From assembly GCA_035236585.1 (NCBI GenBank), contig CP141132.1, positions 41,357,880 to 41,421,879 of the forward strand: a stretch of 64,000 nucleotides of DNA, read 5' to 3'. Shown piece by piece: positions 10,900 to 23,635 of the stretch (the stretch's first letter is position 1; every line of letters starts with the position of its first letter). The notes under the pieces were generated by a model, which made no database searches, was not told the origin of the DNA, and was given only the letters and a program-made list of their open reading frames with translations. This stretch comes from Warburgia ugandensis (lineage: Eukaryota > Streptophyta > Magnoliopsida > Canellales > Canellaceae). Position numbers and translations under genes: made by a program.

Positions 10900-12930
10900 T
10901 GTTGTTAGCCACAAGTGCATGTGCTATTGTAATGTAGCGTATGTAAGTACAGGTCGATCCCACAATGACTCGCGTTAATAATTTGGTGTTTAAATAAAAT
11001 TTAATTGTTCAAAAATTAAAATTATGGGATAGAAATTAAATAAAAATGCAATCAAAATTCAGATATATTTAATTGAAAAAAATTATAGTGTTCTAAATTC
11101 CAAAAGATAGGAAATTGATTAAAAAAACATGAAATAACTACTTCCCTAGCTTAATCACATCGTTTTCTTCAAATATGACATCTTTAATTTTGATCAGCCT
11201 TCATCAGTTTCTTTCTAGTTCTTCTAATTAAAGATCAAACAAATGGATTAAGAAGCTTTTCCAAAATTTCAAAGATCTAGTGTAGATAATTATTTTGGGT
11301 TTTGATGGCTTCGATCTAAAGATTGAAGATCAAGAATGATAAACAGGCTATAAAATTTCCTAAAAACAAAATCTGGGAGTTGATTGAAAATCAGATGTGA
11401 AAAAGATGAGAAATTGAAGAAATTCTGTAGAACTGTTGATTTGGTTAAACTTTATTTAAAACAGAGATTGATAAAATAGTTCATGAATTCATCATGGAAT
11501 AATGTAGAACATAGATAAGCAAAATAGAAATAAAATAGAACATAAATAAGAATAGTAATAGGATTAAAATGTAATTGAAATTATTGTGCTATGGGAAAAA
11601 TTGGAATTTTCACCAAAAGTTCCTTCTTTTTCTAGTAAAAGAGATAAACTCAATGGAACAATGGAAGACAAAGATGTTGGAGAAGAGGCGTGATGGAGGG
11701 AAGTAAAGAAGGAAGAAGAAAGAAAATAAAATGGCATCCCGGTGCTAGTGGTTGCTTGCCAGTACTATGCAATGCTAGTTTGGTGTTGGTGAATAGATGA
11801 GGAGCAGGCTAGAGTGAGGTACGATAAAGAGGTGAGGCTGGCTCCTATAGTGAAGAAGACGAGGCTGAGAGAGAGAGAAATAGATGGGAAGCTACAGTGC
11901 CATCTGCTTGATGAGTGCCAATGGACAGAGGAAGGAGGAAAAGAGTGAGCAGGGAGAGGGGAGAGGGCAGGAATAGAGCTGAAGTGCAGTGATTTGTTGT
12001 GGAGGCGCAACAGGGAAGAAAAGAGATAAAAATAGAGGCTAGGTACATGAGACAAAGTGAAGAAGATAGGGGAAGAGAGAGAGAGAATGAGGGAAAGGAG
12101 GTGGGCTGGCTAGTGCAGTTCATCTCCTGTCTATGATTTAGAGTAGTGATAGAAATAGAAAAAAAGAAAGAATTATGAAAGTTTGATCGGTGAACAAAAA
12201 TAGAGAAAATAAATGACAATGAAACTAAATTGAAAAGAAAAGAAAATGAAGGACAAACAACTGAGGAAAGTGGAAGAATATGGGAACTGGAATGGTTACG
12301 ATCCAAAGGGGATGACTGATGGTAAAGTTCAGAGGTAGCCTTTATAGTCTTGCTTTTCTTCTAGGTTTCCTCTTTGGATCTCATTCTATTTTTCCGTTTC
12401 CAGCCCCTACAATCCTTCAAACTTTCCTTATAGTGAAGAGTTAGTTTCTCGTTACGAAAATTCTACCCCCTTTAATTATGCAACTTTTCATTCTAAAGTT
12501 GATCTCTTATTTAGAAAATCTTATCCATAATGTCCTTGCCTCTAATTAGAACTCATTTTCTTTTCAGAAACCATCCCATCTTGCTTTGTGAGTGGTCTAG
12601 TTCATTCAATGCCCTTTTGGATAATCTGCATAGTTGATTTTTGATATGACACTAATCAACACAATATGAGACATCTAATATCTAATCCAACTAATCTGTA
12701 CCATAGAATTAGCCATTCAAACCATGATTTGTTTGATCTGCAAAATATAAGACTAGATTAGAGTCCTCTAAATGATATATTAAGCATCTGATTAACTCTG
12801 ATGATCATCTGACCATTAAATTTGACAAATTAACAATTGGATGGCCATTTGAAGCTAAAATTCATATTTTATCCAAAAATTATCAAATTGCTAACTTTAG
12901 GGTATTTTGGCCAAAATTAAACACTTAAGA
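10900..12930 (-). mobile_element. 5' LTR of Athila-like element
   Basis: About 2.03 kb. On the minus strand it begins TTAAGTGTTTAATTTTGGCC at 12930 (the expected terminal TG is altered) and ends GGCTAACAACA at 10900, next to the PBS. The plus strand at 11640-12120 is purine-rich, so the sense strand is pyrimidine-rich as in the related LTRs. The minus-strand frames at 11765-12306 are serine/leucine-rich products of this bias and are not considered genes. No convincing TATA box was found. Confidence 0.75.
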
Positions 12931-14040
12931 CTAATGTCTAAGAGTGACTCTAAGAGTTAGTCCCACATTCACCAGGGAGAGAGAATTGGGCCAGTCATAA
13001 GAGTTCATGGAACTCTAATTGTCATGACACATTTTTCCTATGAGGAAGAGTAAGACGTCAGGCCATATGGGCAGCCAAAGCTAACAATATCATATCCCAA
13101 CTGTTACATTTGGTATCAGATCCGATTCCCCTCATGATGGTGGGTTAGCAGCTCATGGTACATGAAGATGAGGGTTCTCTAAGGGGAATGAGGAGGATAA
13201 GTGGTGCCATGCCTAGCTATTCTAGTTGTAAGAGACCGATGTCCAAGGTTGACACTGATAGTTAATGGCACATTGTCCAAGGAGATGGAACTGGACTAGT
13301 TATAAGAGTTTGTCAAAATCTAACTATCACTATGCATTTTCCCTACAAGGAAGAGCAAAGTCATGAGGCCTTATGGGCAGCCAAAGCAAACAATATCATG
13401 GTTGTTGGACACTGGCTATTACAATTAGTATTAGAGCTAGTTCCTCTCTTGATGGTGGACTAGCCGCCCATGGTCTACAATGATGTAAGTTACCTGAGTT
13501 GGGATCAGGAGGCTCAGTGGTGCCAAGCCTAGCAGTTCTATTAAATGAGACCAATGTTTGTGGGTGACTCTGAGAGTTAGTCCCACATTGCCCAAGGAGA
13601 TGAAGTTAAGCCAGTTATAAGGTTCATGGAACTCTAACTATCACGATGCATTTTCCTTATAAGGAAGAGTAAAACCATGATGTTGTATTGGCATCCAAAG
13701 CAAATAATATCGTGACTATTGGATTCTGGTTGTTACAATTAGTATCAGAGCTAGTTTCCATTGTGATGGTGGGCTAGTTGCTCATAGGCTGTGAGGATCA
13801 GATTTCGTGAGTGGGGATGAGGAGACTTAGTGATGTCAGGCCCAATGGTTTTAGTTTAAAAACACCAATATCTAAGAGTCACCCTTCATTGCCCGTGGAG
13901 AAGGAGCTGAGCTAGTTATAAGACATGCATGTGCTATTAGTGTGTATGTATTTTCCCTACAGGAAAGAACAAAATCATGCCACTTCAGCCAAAACAAACA
14001 ATATAGACACTGTTGTATCCTAGGTGTTACAATATGACTC
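12931..14040 (+). repeat. Tandem array of TRIM-like short-LTR units
   Basis: Three to four diverged tandem copies of a unit of about 300-310 bp, with equivalent points near 12940, 13240, 13555 and 13865. Each unit has a GAGAGTTAGTCCCACATT-like block, an AAGGAAGAG block, CAATATCATG, then GTTACA followed by TTAGTATCAGAGCTAG-type sequence that resembles an LTR 3' end plus initiator-Met PBS. Each unit therefore looks like one short LTR with part of its leader, repeated head to tail. No coding sequence is present. The array abuts the satellite at about 14040. Confidence 0.65.
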
Positions 14041-16702
14041 TACGAGATTTGATTTTGTGCCTTTGAATTTCCATGAACATGTAAGGTTTTGACATTGTGC
14101 ATTATGACTTACCATCATTTAATGGCTGGGACAATGTGTTAAGGATCAAGCAATGACTTGAAAAGTTTGGACATTGTGTTTGGCAACCCCCCATGACTCA
14201 AAGTGATTTTACTTTGAGCCTAGGCACTTCCAAGAACATCTATTATTTTGACATATTGTTTTGCGACTTCCCATGGTTGAAATGCTCTCTTATTGTGGCA
14301 AGGATAATCCAACGACTTGATATGTTTAGACATTTTGTTTGAAAACTTCCCATGACTTGAAGTGATTTCATTTTGTGCCTTGGGGCTATTGGGGACATGT
14401 AATGTTTGGACATTATGCTTTGGGAGTTCCCATTCTTAAAGTGCACAGACATTGTATCTAAGATCATACAAGGCTTGAAAAGTTTAAAAATTGTGTTGAA
14501 AACTTTCCAATACATGATGTGATTCAACTTTGTGCTTAGGGAATTCTAAGGACAAGTAATGTTTTGGGACATCCCAATTTTTATGCCTAGGTACTTTTGA
14601 GGATCATGCGATGGCTTGAAAAGTTAAGGCATTGTGTAGGAAACTTTCTAATAAATATTTGATTTTCTGCCCAGGGACTTCCTAGGACAAGTAAATTTTT
14701 GACATTGTGCTTTTGTAATTCCCAATGCTTTAAGTGTTTGAGCATTGTACCAAGGAACACTCAATGGCTTGACATGTTTAGACATTCTATTTGGAAACAT
14801 CTCAAGGCTTGAAATGTTTTAACATTGTGCCTTGGGAGTTCCCAATGCTTAAAGTACTCGAAGTTTTGCCCAGGATCATCCAACGACTTGGAAAATTTAG
14901 AAATTATTTTTGCTATCTTCCTCGAACTCAAGGTGATTTGAGATTTTTCTTGGGAAAATGTTTTGACATTGTGCTTGAGGACTTACCATCACTTAAAGTG
15001 CTTATAATATTTTGAGGATTAGACCAATGACTTGAAAAGCTAGAACATTGTGTTTGGAAACTTCCAGTGACTAGAAGTGATTTTACTATGAGCTTAGGCA
15101 CTTTCCAGAACATGTAATGTCTTGAAATAGTGCTTTAAGACTTCCTATGTTTGAAATTCCTAAGCATTATTCCAAGGATCATACAATGACTAAAAAAGTT
15201 TAGACATTGTGTTTGAAACTTCCCAAGACTTGAAGTTATTTGACATTGTGGTGTGGGACTTCCAAGGACATGTAATGTTTTGACATTGCATCTTATAATT
15301 TCCTAATGGTTAAAGTGCTTGAACATTGTGTTAAGGATTGATAATTTTAGACATTGTTTTGGGGAAATACTCAGGATATGAATTGATTTGACTTTGTGTC
15401 TAGGGACTTCTAAGTTCATGTAATATTTTAACATTGTCCCTTAGGTGTTTGTAGCACTTAAAGTGCTAGAAATTGTGTCAAGGATCATCAATCAGCTTGA
15501 AAATATCAACCATTGCCATTGGCAACACACTGGGATGCAAAGCTCTTTGACTTTGTGCTGAGGGACTTCGCAAGACATGTAATGTTTTAACATTGTACGT
15601 CAATACTTCTAAGCACGTAAAGTTCTCAAACATTGTTCCAAGGATCATCCAACAGTTTGAAAAGTTTAGACATTGTGTTTGGTATCCTTCCACAACTTGA
15701 AATGACTTGACTTTGAGTCTAGGTACTTTTGAGGACCTTCAATGTTTTGACATTGTTCATTGGGACTTCCCAGTGCTTAAAGTGCACTAATATTGTGTTG
15801 AGGATCATGCAATGGCTTGGAATGTTTAAGCATTGTGTATAGGAACTTTCCAAGACTTGAAGTGATTTGACTTTCTGCCTATGGACATCTAAGGTCATTT
15901 AGTATTTTGACATTGTTCCTTAGGAGTTTCTACCATTTAAAGTACACAATTACCAAAGCTCATCCACCATCTAGAAAAGTTCTACCATTGTGTTTGAGAA
16001 CTTCCCTGGACTTGAATTGATTTGACTTTGAACCTAAGTATTTTCAAGGACACATAAGGTTTGAACATTGTGGCTTGGGACTACCTAGCACTTAAAGTGC
16101 TCAAACATTGTGTCAAGGATCATCCAACAGCTTGAAAAGTTCACACATTGTGTTTGATTTGATAACTTTTCAAGACTCAAAGTAACTTGACTTTGTGACT
16201 ATGTGCCATATTCTGACATTATGTTTTGGGATTTCCCAATGCTTAAAGTGCCATGACATTGTGCCATGAAACATCCAACAACTTGAATAGATTGGCATTG
16301 TTTGGAAACTTCCCAAGACTCATAATAATTTAACTTTGTGTTTAGGTGCTTCCTAGGACATGTAATGTTTTAAAATTTCACTTGGGAGTTCATAGTGCTT
16401 AAAGTGGTAAGACATTGTGCTAAGGATCATACAAACACCTTGACTAGTTTAGACATTATGTTTGGAAAATTTTCCAAGACTCGAAGTGACTTGACTTTTT
16501 CCAAGAGACTTTCAACAACATTGTAATGTTCTAACACTATGTTTTGGGACTTCCTAGTGCTTAAAGTGCCGTGACATTGTGCCAGGTGTTCTAATGGCTT
16601 AAATAGATTAGGCACCATTTTGGAAACTCCCACGACTAGAAGTGATTTCACATTGAGCATGGGGGATTTCCATGGACAAGTAATGTTTCAACATTGTGCT
16701 TT
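14041..16702 (+). repeat. 160-bp satellite, block 1
   Basis: Roughly sixteen diverged copies of the 160-bp monomer described for the block at 43887-55143. Recognisable recurring pieces are GACATTGTG, AGGATCATCCAA, TTGAAAAGTTTAGACATTG and AAGGACATGTAATGTTTTGA. The block runs from the short-LTR array to an LTR-like insertion at 16703. Short frames on both strands here are by-products of the repeat. Confidence 0.9.
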
Positions 16703-17137
16703 TGTGATGACCCAGTTTTTGTAACACATTTTGTGATACATTTTCAAAGGCAGGTCACCCTTAGTAAAAAAAAATTGCAAAACAAAACAGCAAAAATTCT
16801 TTTCTTTAAAACTTGTTTTGAAAAACCCAAGTCATCACTCCATACATATCATAAGTATGAATTTTTATACAAGATAAAATTCCATTGAAGGAATACATTT
16901 TTATTAAATTCCAAAATCCATCTAGTGGTTCACAGTATAACCTAGTATCAATACAATACTTATCCAAATACATAATCCAAATTTCAATACTCACCATACA
17001 TTAAAAACTCTCAATACAATACAATGCTCTTAAATAAAAATACATTTCTTCAAAGAATATACTCTGATTGATTATTCTTCCAAATCTTCTTAAGTCTTCA
17101 ATAGTCTTGAGCTCCTAACCCTCATTCTCTATATCTG

Positions 17138-17171
17138 AGGTATTGTAAACATCGAAACATTTACAATACCT
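17138..17171 (-). other. 12-bp perfect inverted repeat
   Basis: AGGTATTGTAAA, a 10-nt spacer, then TTTACAATACCT. It lies about 440 bp from the LTR-like end, a position comparable to the 7-bp stem-loops at 2310, 31391 and 40656, but with an unrelated stem. Confidence 0.65.
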
Positions 17172-17937
17172 GAGCAAGGTATGCTTGGTAGGGGATATAA
17201 AAATATACTACTTCACTAATATAAGAATACATACCTCAATCATTATTCCATCATGGTTACCCACTCATGAGTTCTCTCAGCATAAAGTATATATGTTATT
17301 TATGTAGTATAGGATAAATTAATTAAAGTAGTGAAGATTGCTCAAAACTTGTTCCTTCCCCTGGCTATACCTCCACTTAGGAATTCAATATTCAGTCAAT
17401 CCTCATATGGGGATTTTCTTTCCAGAAACTCATGTAATGGCATCTCCTCATGCCCTAGCATTACATTATGCCTATCATATGTGCATCATAATGAAAAATA
17501 CATTAGGACTGCTATGCAACAGTCTCAATCCGTACAACGCGCCCGGATAACTGTATAATCCTTCACTGATACTAACTATGGAATAACAAATCCATGTCCT
17601 CATGGGGTGGACCATGGATGGCACAGTGGTGGCCTTCCCATTATTGGCCCACTCGACATTTAGTCTCTCTTTGGGCATGGTATCCATCATATAAGTTTCA
17701 GGAGTGGGTGGCCAAACCCTCATAACTTCCCTAGTCTCCAGCTCTGTGTAAAACAAAATCACAAGCCACCATGCTTGTGTGTAAAATACATTGTACATAT
17801 CAGACAATATGTCTATTTAACTAAAGTTGGAATATTTTCTATCCCCTATTCTTAGGGTTTCCTTAGTCTTCACATCTTGTTACCTTCACCTTATTTGATT
17901 TGATCCTTAGATTGGATCAATTGAATTAGATTATGAG

Positions 17938-18040
17938 GTTAGATCACTTTGTTAGATCATAGGGTTGGATCATAGGGTTGGATCACCTAGTTGGATCACT
18001 TAGTTAGATCATATGGTTGGTTTACTTAGTTGGATCATGA
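17938..18040. repeat. GTTGGATCAT-type short tandem repeat
   Basis: About seven imperfect 12-17 bp repeats around the core TTGGATCA or TTAGATCA, with spacers such as TAGGG and CCTAG. It lies inside the LTR-like sequence. Confidence 0.7.
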
Positions 18041-18510
18041 CTATGCTAAGATACTAAGCATACTTATATCATGAAGGTCTATAATTATAGACAAAGATCA
18101 CGTATGTACACACATGAATCCTTCATACATTCTTGTACATCCACCTACCTCAAACTAGTATCTTGAATAATACATCTCAAGTGGTATTCTTCCACATTGC
18201 CCATCTTGGTCTGGATTCATACATCTGTCAAATCATATGTATAAAGTTATTTCTCTATACAGGTATGTATTCCTATAAGGGATGACCTAATTTTTCCTTG
18301 AATCATGTTTGATCAAGGGTTTGGGTTTTCTATCTACATTTTTCTACATATACATACATAATTTCTACATATACATTAACAATACAACATTTGTATTCTT
18401 ATTGGTTTTGACCATTCAAGATCCTTCGAATCTTGTTTGATCTTTCTTATCTTTATTACAATTTTTATTAGGATTAGATGATTTACTAACCTTTTATGCT
18501 CTTATTATTA

Positions 18511-20362
18511 TGTAATGCCCGAGTAATTTACGCTATTTTTAACAAAAATTGGACATTCTATAGCAAATGTACTGTGTTGAATGTTTTATCTTATTTAAAA
18601 TAGTAAATAAAGGAATTTGTAAGGAAACTTGGTACCATTAGATTCTACTTGAAAAATGGAATCCAATGCCTCAAAGAACGCTGAAAACGGAGTTTGTATT
18701 AAGAAGTTACAGCCGTTTAAAGATTAGGGGTACTTCTGTAATTTGAATTTAAAATGAAAAAGGCAAAAAACACAGGGGGCCATTTTGATAATGGCACCCC
18801 ATTGTCTTCTTCCTCTAGATTTCTCCAGAAACCCTAGTTTCCAGAGAAATCTGCCACCACCAATGGTGTCACCACCATTGGCAACACTGCCATAGCAGGG
18901 CTATAAAAAGCCCTATCTCCCCCTCTCCAAGACAATTTTTCTGGCTCTTGTGAGACTGGGGTTTTCGGCAAAAATTGGAAACCCGTCTCTAGCATTCCCC
19001 TGCACATTCTGGCCAGCCCCGAGTTAGGCTGGCCATTCCCATCTCCCCACCTTCCCTCTTGTTCCTCTGGCCTCATCGGAAGTGGGGTTTTTCCCCTTCT
19101 TCATGGCTTCTGGCGACAAAGGGTTTTCAGGCGGAAAGAGGGAGCCGCACCACTCGAAGGAGGGCATCCCCGGCTACCCAGGTAAGCCCCTCCTTCTCTT
19201 CTCTTTGTTTCACTTCCCCCAGGCCAAGATTCATGTCGAATTTGGTCTTTTTCTAGCTGAATTTCCTGGCCGAAAAACAAACCAGCCGGTTCCAACCGGC
19301 TTTGCATGAACAAGGCGTCCCAAGGATGCCATGCTCCACGTGCGCCTAGGATAGGGTCCCTGGGACAGGTTTTAGGCGTATGACAGTGCGTACACTATCC
19401 TTGGTGCAGCCTTCGAGTGCGCATGCGACATGGGGCACGGGTCCTAGCTCGACCAGGATGCACGAGGTGCCCTGGGAGCTGAGACGCACCATGCTACACC
19501 AAAGGTGCGTCTGTGCGATGCCATCCGGGATGCGCATCATAGTGTGTCGCTTGAGCATGCATGTGCTATGCAAAACGCGGTCCCTGGAACGGCCTTTGGG
19601 CGCGCATGCACGTGAGGCGGTCACGGTTCAACCAGGATGCACGGGTGTCCTGGGAACTGGGACACACGGACCTAATGAGACTTTAAAGTTAGGATCAGAG
19701 GACAATTTATAGAGTTAACTATTGAATGGTAGATCCATATTATAGGATCTAGCCTGACAATGAATTAGGCAAGGACCCATGGACCCTAAAAGGCAAATCT
19801 AGCAATCTAATTTCTAAATAGATTGAAATTGATAAGGACTCCTTGTATCCATTCATATCCAGGAGTTTATAAATGAGACCCAGGGATAGGTTGAGTGATG
19901 AAGGATGCGAGTCTAAGAGACTTTGAGGTAGGTGCTCTATCGCTACTAGACTTTTTAAAAGAACTCATGATTGTTTTGAGAATGTGTGTTTTAAGTTTAA
20001 GTTATATGACTTGTTTAGCGCGACTTAATTTTATAAACGAATTCAGCTTGCATATGACAAATACATTATGCATAGACATGTTTTGCAAACAATTGCATAC
20101 ATTGTATGATTTGTAAGCATTGAGTTTTTGTAAAAATTGCATGTCCTTGAGGGGTACTAAAAGATGCTGGAGTGCCCAAAAGATGCTGGGTAGGCAGTTG
20201 TGAGGGCTAGGCGGTTGTGAGGGACCCAAAGAGGACAGGATTTTAAAAAGAGGTTTTTACTTGTTTGATTGTATATGATTTGGGCTATTAAGCTCGTGGG
20301 TGCTATGCCGAGAGGTCTGGGGTGGCCACCCAGCCTCTACCACTATTAGGTAGAATGGGTAC
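18511..20362 (+). mobile_element. 5' LTR of the LARD-like element, first part
   Basis: Matches 38381-40200 of the 3' LTR and is interrupted at 20362 by the nested Athila-like element. The sequence resumes at 30931 with a repeat of GGTAC. The 18840-19660 portion is GC-rich and contains chance frames on both strands that also occur in the other LTR copy. A TATA box is at 18901. Confidence 0.9.
18898..18915 (+). promoter_or_regulatory. LTR TATA box within a palindrome
   Basis: AGGGCT-ATAAAA-AGCCCT: the TATA element forms the loop of a 6-bp perfect inverted repeat. The same arrangement is in the 3' LTR near 38751. It is the likely core promoter of the element. Confidence 0.6.
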
Positions 20363-22459
20363 TGTTAAGTGTTTAATTTTGGTCAAAATTCCCCTAATTT
20401 AGCGTTTAGTTAGATCATCTAACTGTTCAATTTTACAAAACTTAGCTTGATTTTGAATATAAATCCAATTGACCATTCAAACCTTAATTTGTCAAAATCA
20501 ATGGTCAGATGATCATTAAAGCTCATTAGATGACTAATGTACGGTTCAGATGAGTCTAATTTAGTATATTCTTTTGCAAATCAACCAAAGGACACACGGA
20601 TGCCTGTGATTAAAAGATAACAGTGCAGATCATCTTAAAGGGCAATGGATGGATCAGATCACCCATGAAGATGGATATGATAGTTTCCTAGAAGACAATG
20701 GAGCTAAATTTAGAATCATGGAGAAAAAGGAAACCCTTTCCCCCACTTCTTTCTTTCCTTTTCTTTTTCTTTCTTTTCTTTCTTTTTCCTCCTTTTCCCT
20801 TTTTTTCCCTCTTTCCTTTCTTTTCCTTTTCCTTTTTCCTTTTTCCTCTTTCCTCTTTCCTTCCTTTTCTCTTTTCTTTCTTTTCCTTCCTTTTTCCTTT
20901 CCTTTTCCTTTTCCTTTTCCTTTTTCCTTCTTTCCTTTTTCTTTCTTTTTCCTTTTTCCCTTCCTCATTCTCACGTACCCACTTTCCTTATTACCTTCAC
21001 CATCAACGTACCCAACATTCTCACCATTCTCTCTTTCTCTCTTCTCATCTTCCTCTTTACTCCCTCCTCTCATCCACCACCTTTCTCTCCATTGTTTTTC
21101 TCAATCTTCTCCTTAGGCTGAAACGTTAGAGGTAGACCCCAACTCCCTTCTCTCTCTATCCCCCAGACCACCCTCTATCTCCCGCTCTCTTCACGCTCTT
21201 TTATCCCTCATTTCTGGTCTCTCTCTCTCTCTCATTTCTTCTTCTTCCAATCACACTCCCTCTCTGCGTCGCCACACTGCCCCAGCTCTCTTCTCCTCTC
21301 TCCCTCTCTCAGCTTTCTATTCTCACTCTCCTTCTCCATTCTCCATTCTCCCTGGTTCTCTCTTCTCTACCGCACCACCCCACCCCACTACGCACCTCTT
21401 CTCCAGCACCGCACCGCACCTGCACGAACCCAACACTACGCCCCAGTCCATTTTCTTTCTCCCCAGTCCTCCATCTTCACCGTCCAAAAACCCAGATGGC
21501 TGCGTCTCTCCCCAGTCCTGTTTTTCCCCTTGCCGGCCAGCTTCTCCTCCATCTTCTTCATCGGACAGCACCGGAGGAGAAAACCCATATTTGGGTTTGG
21601 GTTTCCTCCTTTTCCATTCCTTTTTCCCCTCTTTTCTCTTCTTTTCTACTTCCTCTTTTCCTCTCCTTCTTCCCCACTTTCTCCATCGGGTTTGTCTGGT
21701 TTTTCTCTTAAAAACCAGATTTTAACCAAAATTACAAATTTGCCCCTCCTCTTTAAACGAAATTACAAATCTGTTCTTTTTGGTTTATTCCATCTGTCTC
21801 CCATTTTATTCCGATTCTATTTTATCCATCTTTTTATTATCCAAGAACAGACAAATTCTAGACAGTTCAATTAAGGCCAAACCCATCAACGGTGTAGCCT
21901 TAATCAAAACCAAATCTCAATTTCTCCTTTATTTCTTAACGGAATTCAAATTAATTTTACAGGTTCATTCTTAGGACATTTCTACACATAACCAATACTT
22001 CTGATCTTAGATCTGAAATTCAAAAATCAATTTGAGCCATCCAAATCATGAAATCACAATTTAGCCTAGATCTTAACCATTTTGAAGAATCTGTCAAATC
22101 CGACCAGTGGATCACTAATTAAGAACGGCTTGAAGATATTTGTAAAGGCGGATCAGATTTTAGAATACCAGAAGTGATGATTTTGATAAAGATTGATCTA
22201 GGGAAGTAGTTTTTTCTCATTATTTGATTTTATTTGTTTTATTTCAAAACTGAAAATTCTGTATTTTTGAGAAGTTTATTAATCTGAACATTGATTCTCA
22301 TTTTAATAATTCCAGTAATTTTGAGTGATTTATTTTTAATTTTAAATAAATAGATTTTATTAAAATTCCATCATTTTAAATCAAGTCCTCATGGGATCGA
22401 CTCGTACTTGCATAAGCTGCACTATAATAGACCGTGCACTTGCGGTTAAACAATCAACA
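20363..22459 (+). mobile_element. 5' LTR of nested Athila-like element
   Basis: 2097 bp. It contains a pyrimidine tract of about 230 bp (20733-20965), a wider pyrimidine-rich domain to about 21700 with a (TC)8 run at 21218-21233, and an AT-rich 3' third ending in GCGGTTAAACAATCAACA. Frames on both strands in the tract (20649-21129) code only for phenylalanine/leucine/serine or lysine/glutamate runs and are not counted as genes. Confidence 0.92.
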
Positions 22460-22465
22460 AGTTTT

Positions 22466-22483
22466 TGGCGCCGTTGCCAGGGA
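22466..22483 (+). other. PBS, tRNA-Asp
   Basis: TGGCGCCGTTGCCAGGGA, matching the complement of the plant tRNA-Asp(GTC) 3' end with one mismatch (A for G). It lies six bases after the LTR end. Confidence 0.85.
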
Positions 22484-23635
22484 CTTGCAAAGGAGTTTTC
22501 ATAACATTTAATTAAAAAATCCAAAAAAATACATAAAATTACTAATTGCAATTTTTAACATTTTAGGAAATTTTAGGTGCATTTTTCAATTGTTTTTAGG
22601 TCATCATCACTTTGTTTCCTAAATTTGGTACTAATTTCTAAATTTTATTTTTCAGGAAATTGGAAAGTGGAGGAATTGGGCAAGTGGATCTTCACCAAAT
22701 TGGAAACTTCCCTGCTTTCCTAGAATAGGACTTTCTTTTTCCTTTTGAGTGAATCTTGTAGTGAGGATCCTTGTAAATTGCAATTTCCATTTTAAAATTT
22801 AAAGGGTTGTATAATACAGGGCAAGTGTGGGATAAGGTGGCCCACACTTGATCTTCATCAGAAACCCCACTGTGAGTTTCCTCACTCATTTATTTCCTAG
22901 ATTAGGATTTGCATTTAGAATAATTTGCATTGTTTGGTAGTGTAACTCATATAGAAGCATTTTTTATAATTGTTGCATTTTAGAATTTTGCATTAGTTTA
23001 CTGCTTTTAATTGCATTCTTGGGGCATGTTTAATGTTTTAAGGTGATTTATATGCTGATCGAATTTCCATGGTGTGTGAAAATTAATTAGTAAGGGCACC
23101 CTACCCCCATAAGATCAAGGGTGGATTTCATCACCACCTCTTGGCCTACTTAGGATAATCACCTCAAGCGGGCAAACCTTCCTTTCACGTTAATTTAAAA
23201 TCAATCAGAAGAGACCTATAGGGCCATCACATGCTCGTAGAACCCTCTTAATAGGACGTGATTTACTGTTAGTCCAGTGGCTTTTGATTACTGTGGTTAT
23301 TGGGGGTTACTTAATAGAGCCTCGCTCTTCCCCCACCTCCTATTAATGTTTGTTGAGGTCTAAACGCCTCCTTACACGAGGGTTGTATTAACCACTTTGG
23401 ACAGAACCCAACTGGTAAATAGTAATCAACTCCTAAAGAGAGGAGGAGCGCTAGTCTAGGGTAATAAAAGCATCATCCCCATAGAAAATCAAGAAAATCA
23501 AATATATTGCTGCTTATTAGCCTTAGGATTATTTGAGTGTGCCCTTTTGTTTGCACATCATTCTAGAAGTTAGGCTGCATCATTTAGGTTAGTTTTCTCA
23601 AAAAAAAAAACAAAAATAAAAGAAGCTTCCCTTGT
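22484..23635 (+). other. Leader of nested Athila-like element
   Basis: AT-rich noncoding leader of about 1.15 kb between PBS and gag. The segment at about 23100-23420 (complement of GTAAGGAGGCGTTTAGACC) is shared with the leader at 10130-10500 and with 41195-41393. A poly-A stretch at about 23600 precedes gag. Confidence 0.7.

Larger units (their letters stand above)
4612..12930 (-). mobile_element. Athila-like retrotransposon, decayed, pol-less
   Basis: A minus-strand element: 5' LTR at 10900-12930, tRNA-Asp-type PBS at 10876-10893, leader, decayed gag-protease at 7538-9969, 3' untranslated region, and a 3' LTR cut short at 4612 by the neighbouring Tekay-like LTR. Its two LTR copies share their start (TTAAGTGTTTAATTTTGGCC on the minus strand) and the following 200 bp or so. 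Reverse transcriptase, RNase H and integrase motifs are absent from the 5 kb internal region, so it depended on another element. The related nested element at 20363-30930 has the same layout. Confidence 0.8.
16703..18510 (-). mobile_element. LTR-like element in the satellite, left portion
   Basis: Begins TGTGATGACCC on the plus strand, the complement of a Tekay-type LTR end (compare TGTGACGACCC at 1957), immediately where the satellite stops. It continues beyond the 18511-41068 insertion as 41069-43886, ending TTGTTACA before the satellite resumes, so the two parts make one sequence of about 4.6 kb bounded by TG and CA. Internal layout resembles the Tekay-like LTRs: a stem-loop about 440 bp from the end and a block near 17580-17720 like that at 2640-2830. 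No matching target duplication was found, and a solo LTR is inferred rather than proven. Confidence 0.5.

Noticed and set aside
20649-21129. Overlapping 139-155 codon frames on both strands, and similar ones at 28951-29502
   Set aside because: They are translations of a pyrimidine tract into Phe/Leu/Ser/Pro runs and, on the other strand, Lys/Glu/Arg runs. They lie within LTRs and have no domain.
22462-22490. tRNA-Asp-like sequence considered as a tRNA gene
   Set aside because: Only the complement of the tRNA 3' end is present, directly after an LTR, so it is a primer binding site.
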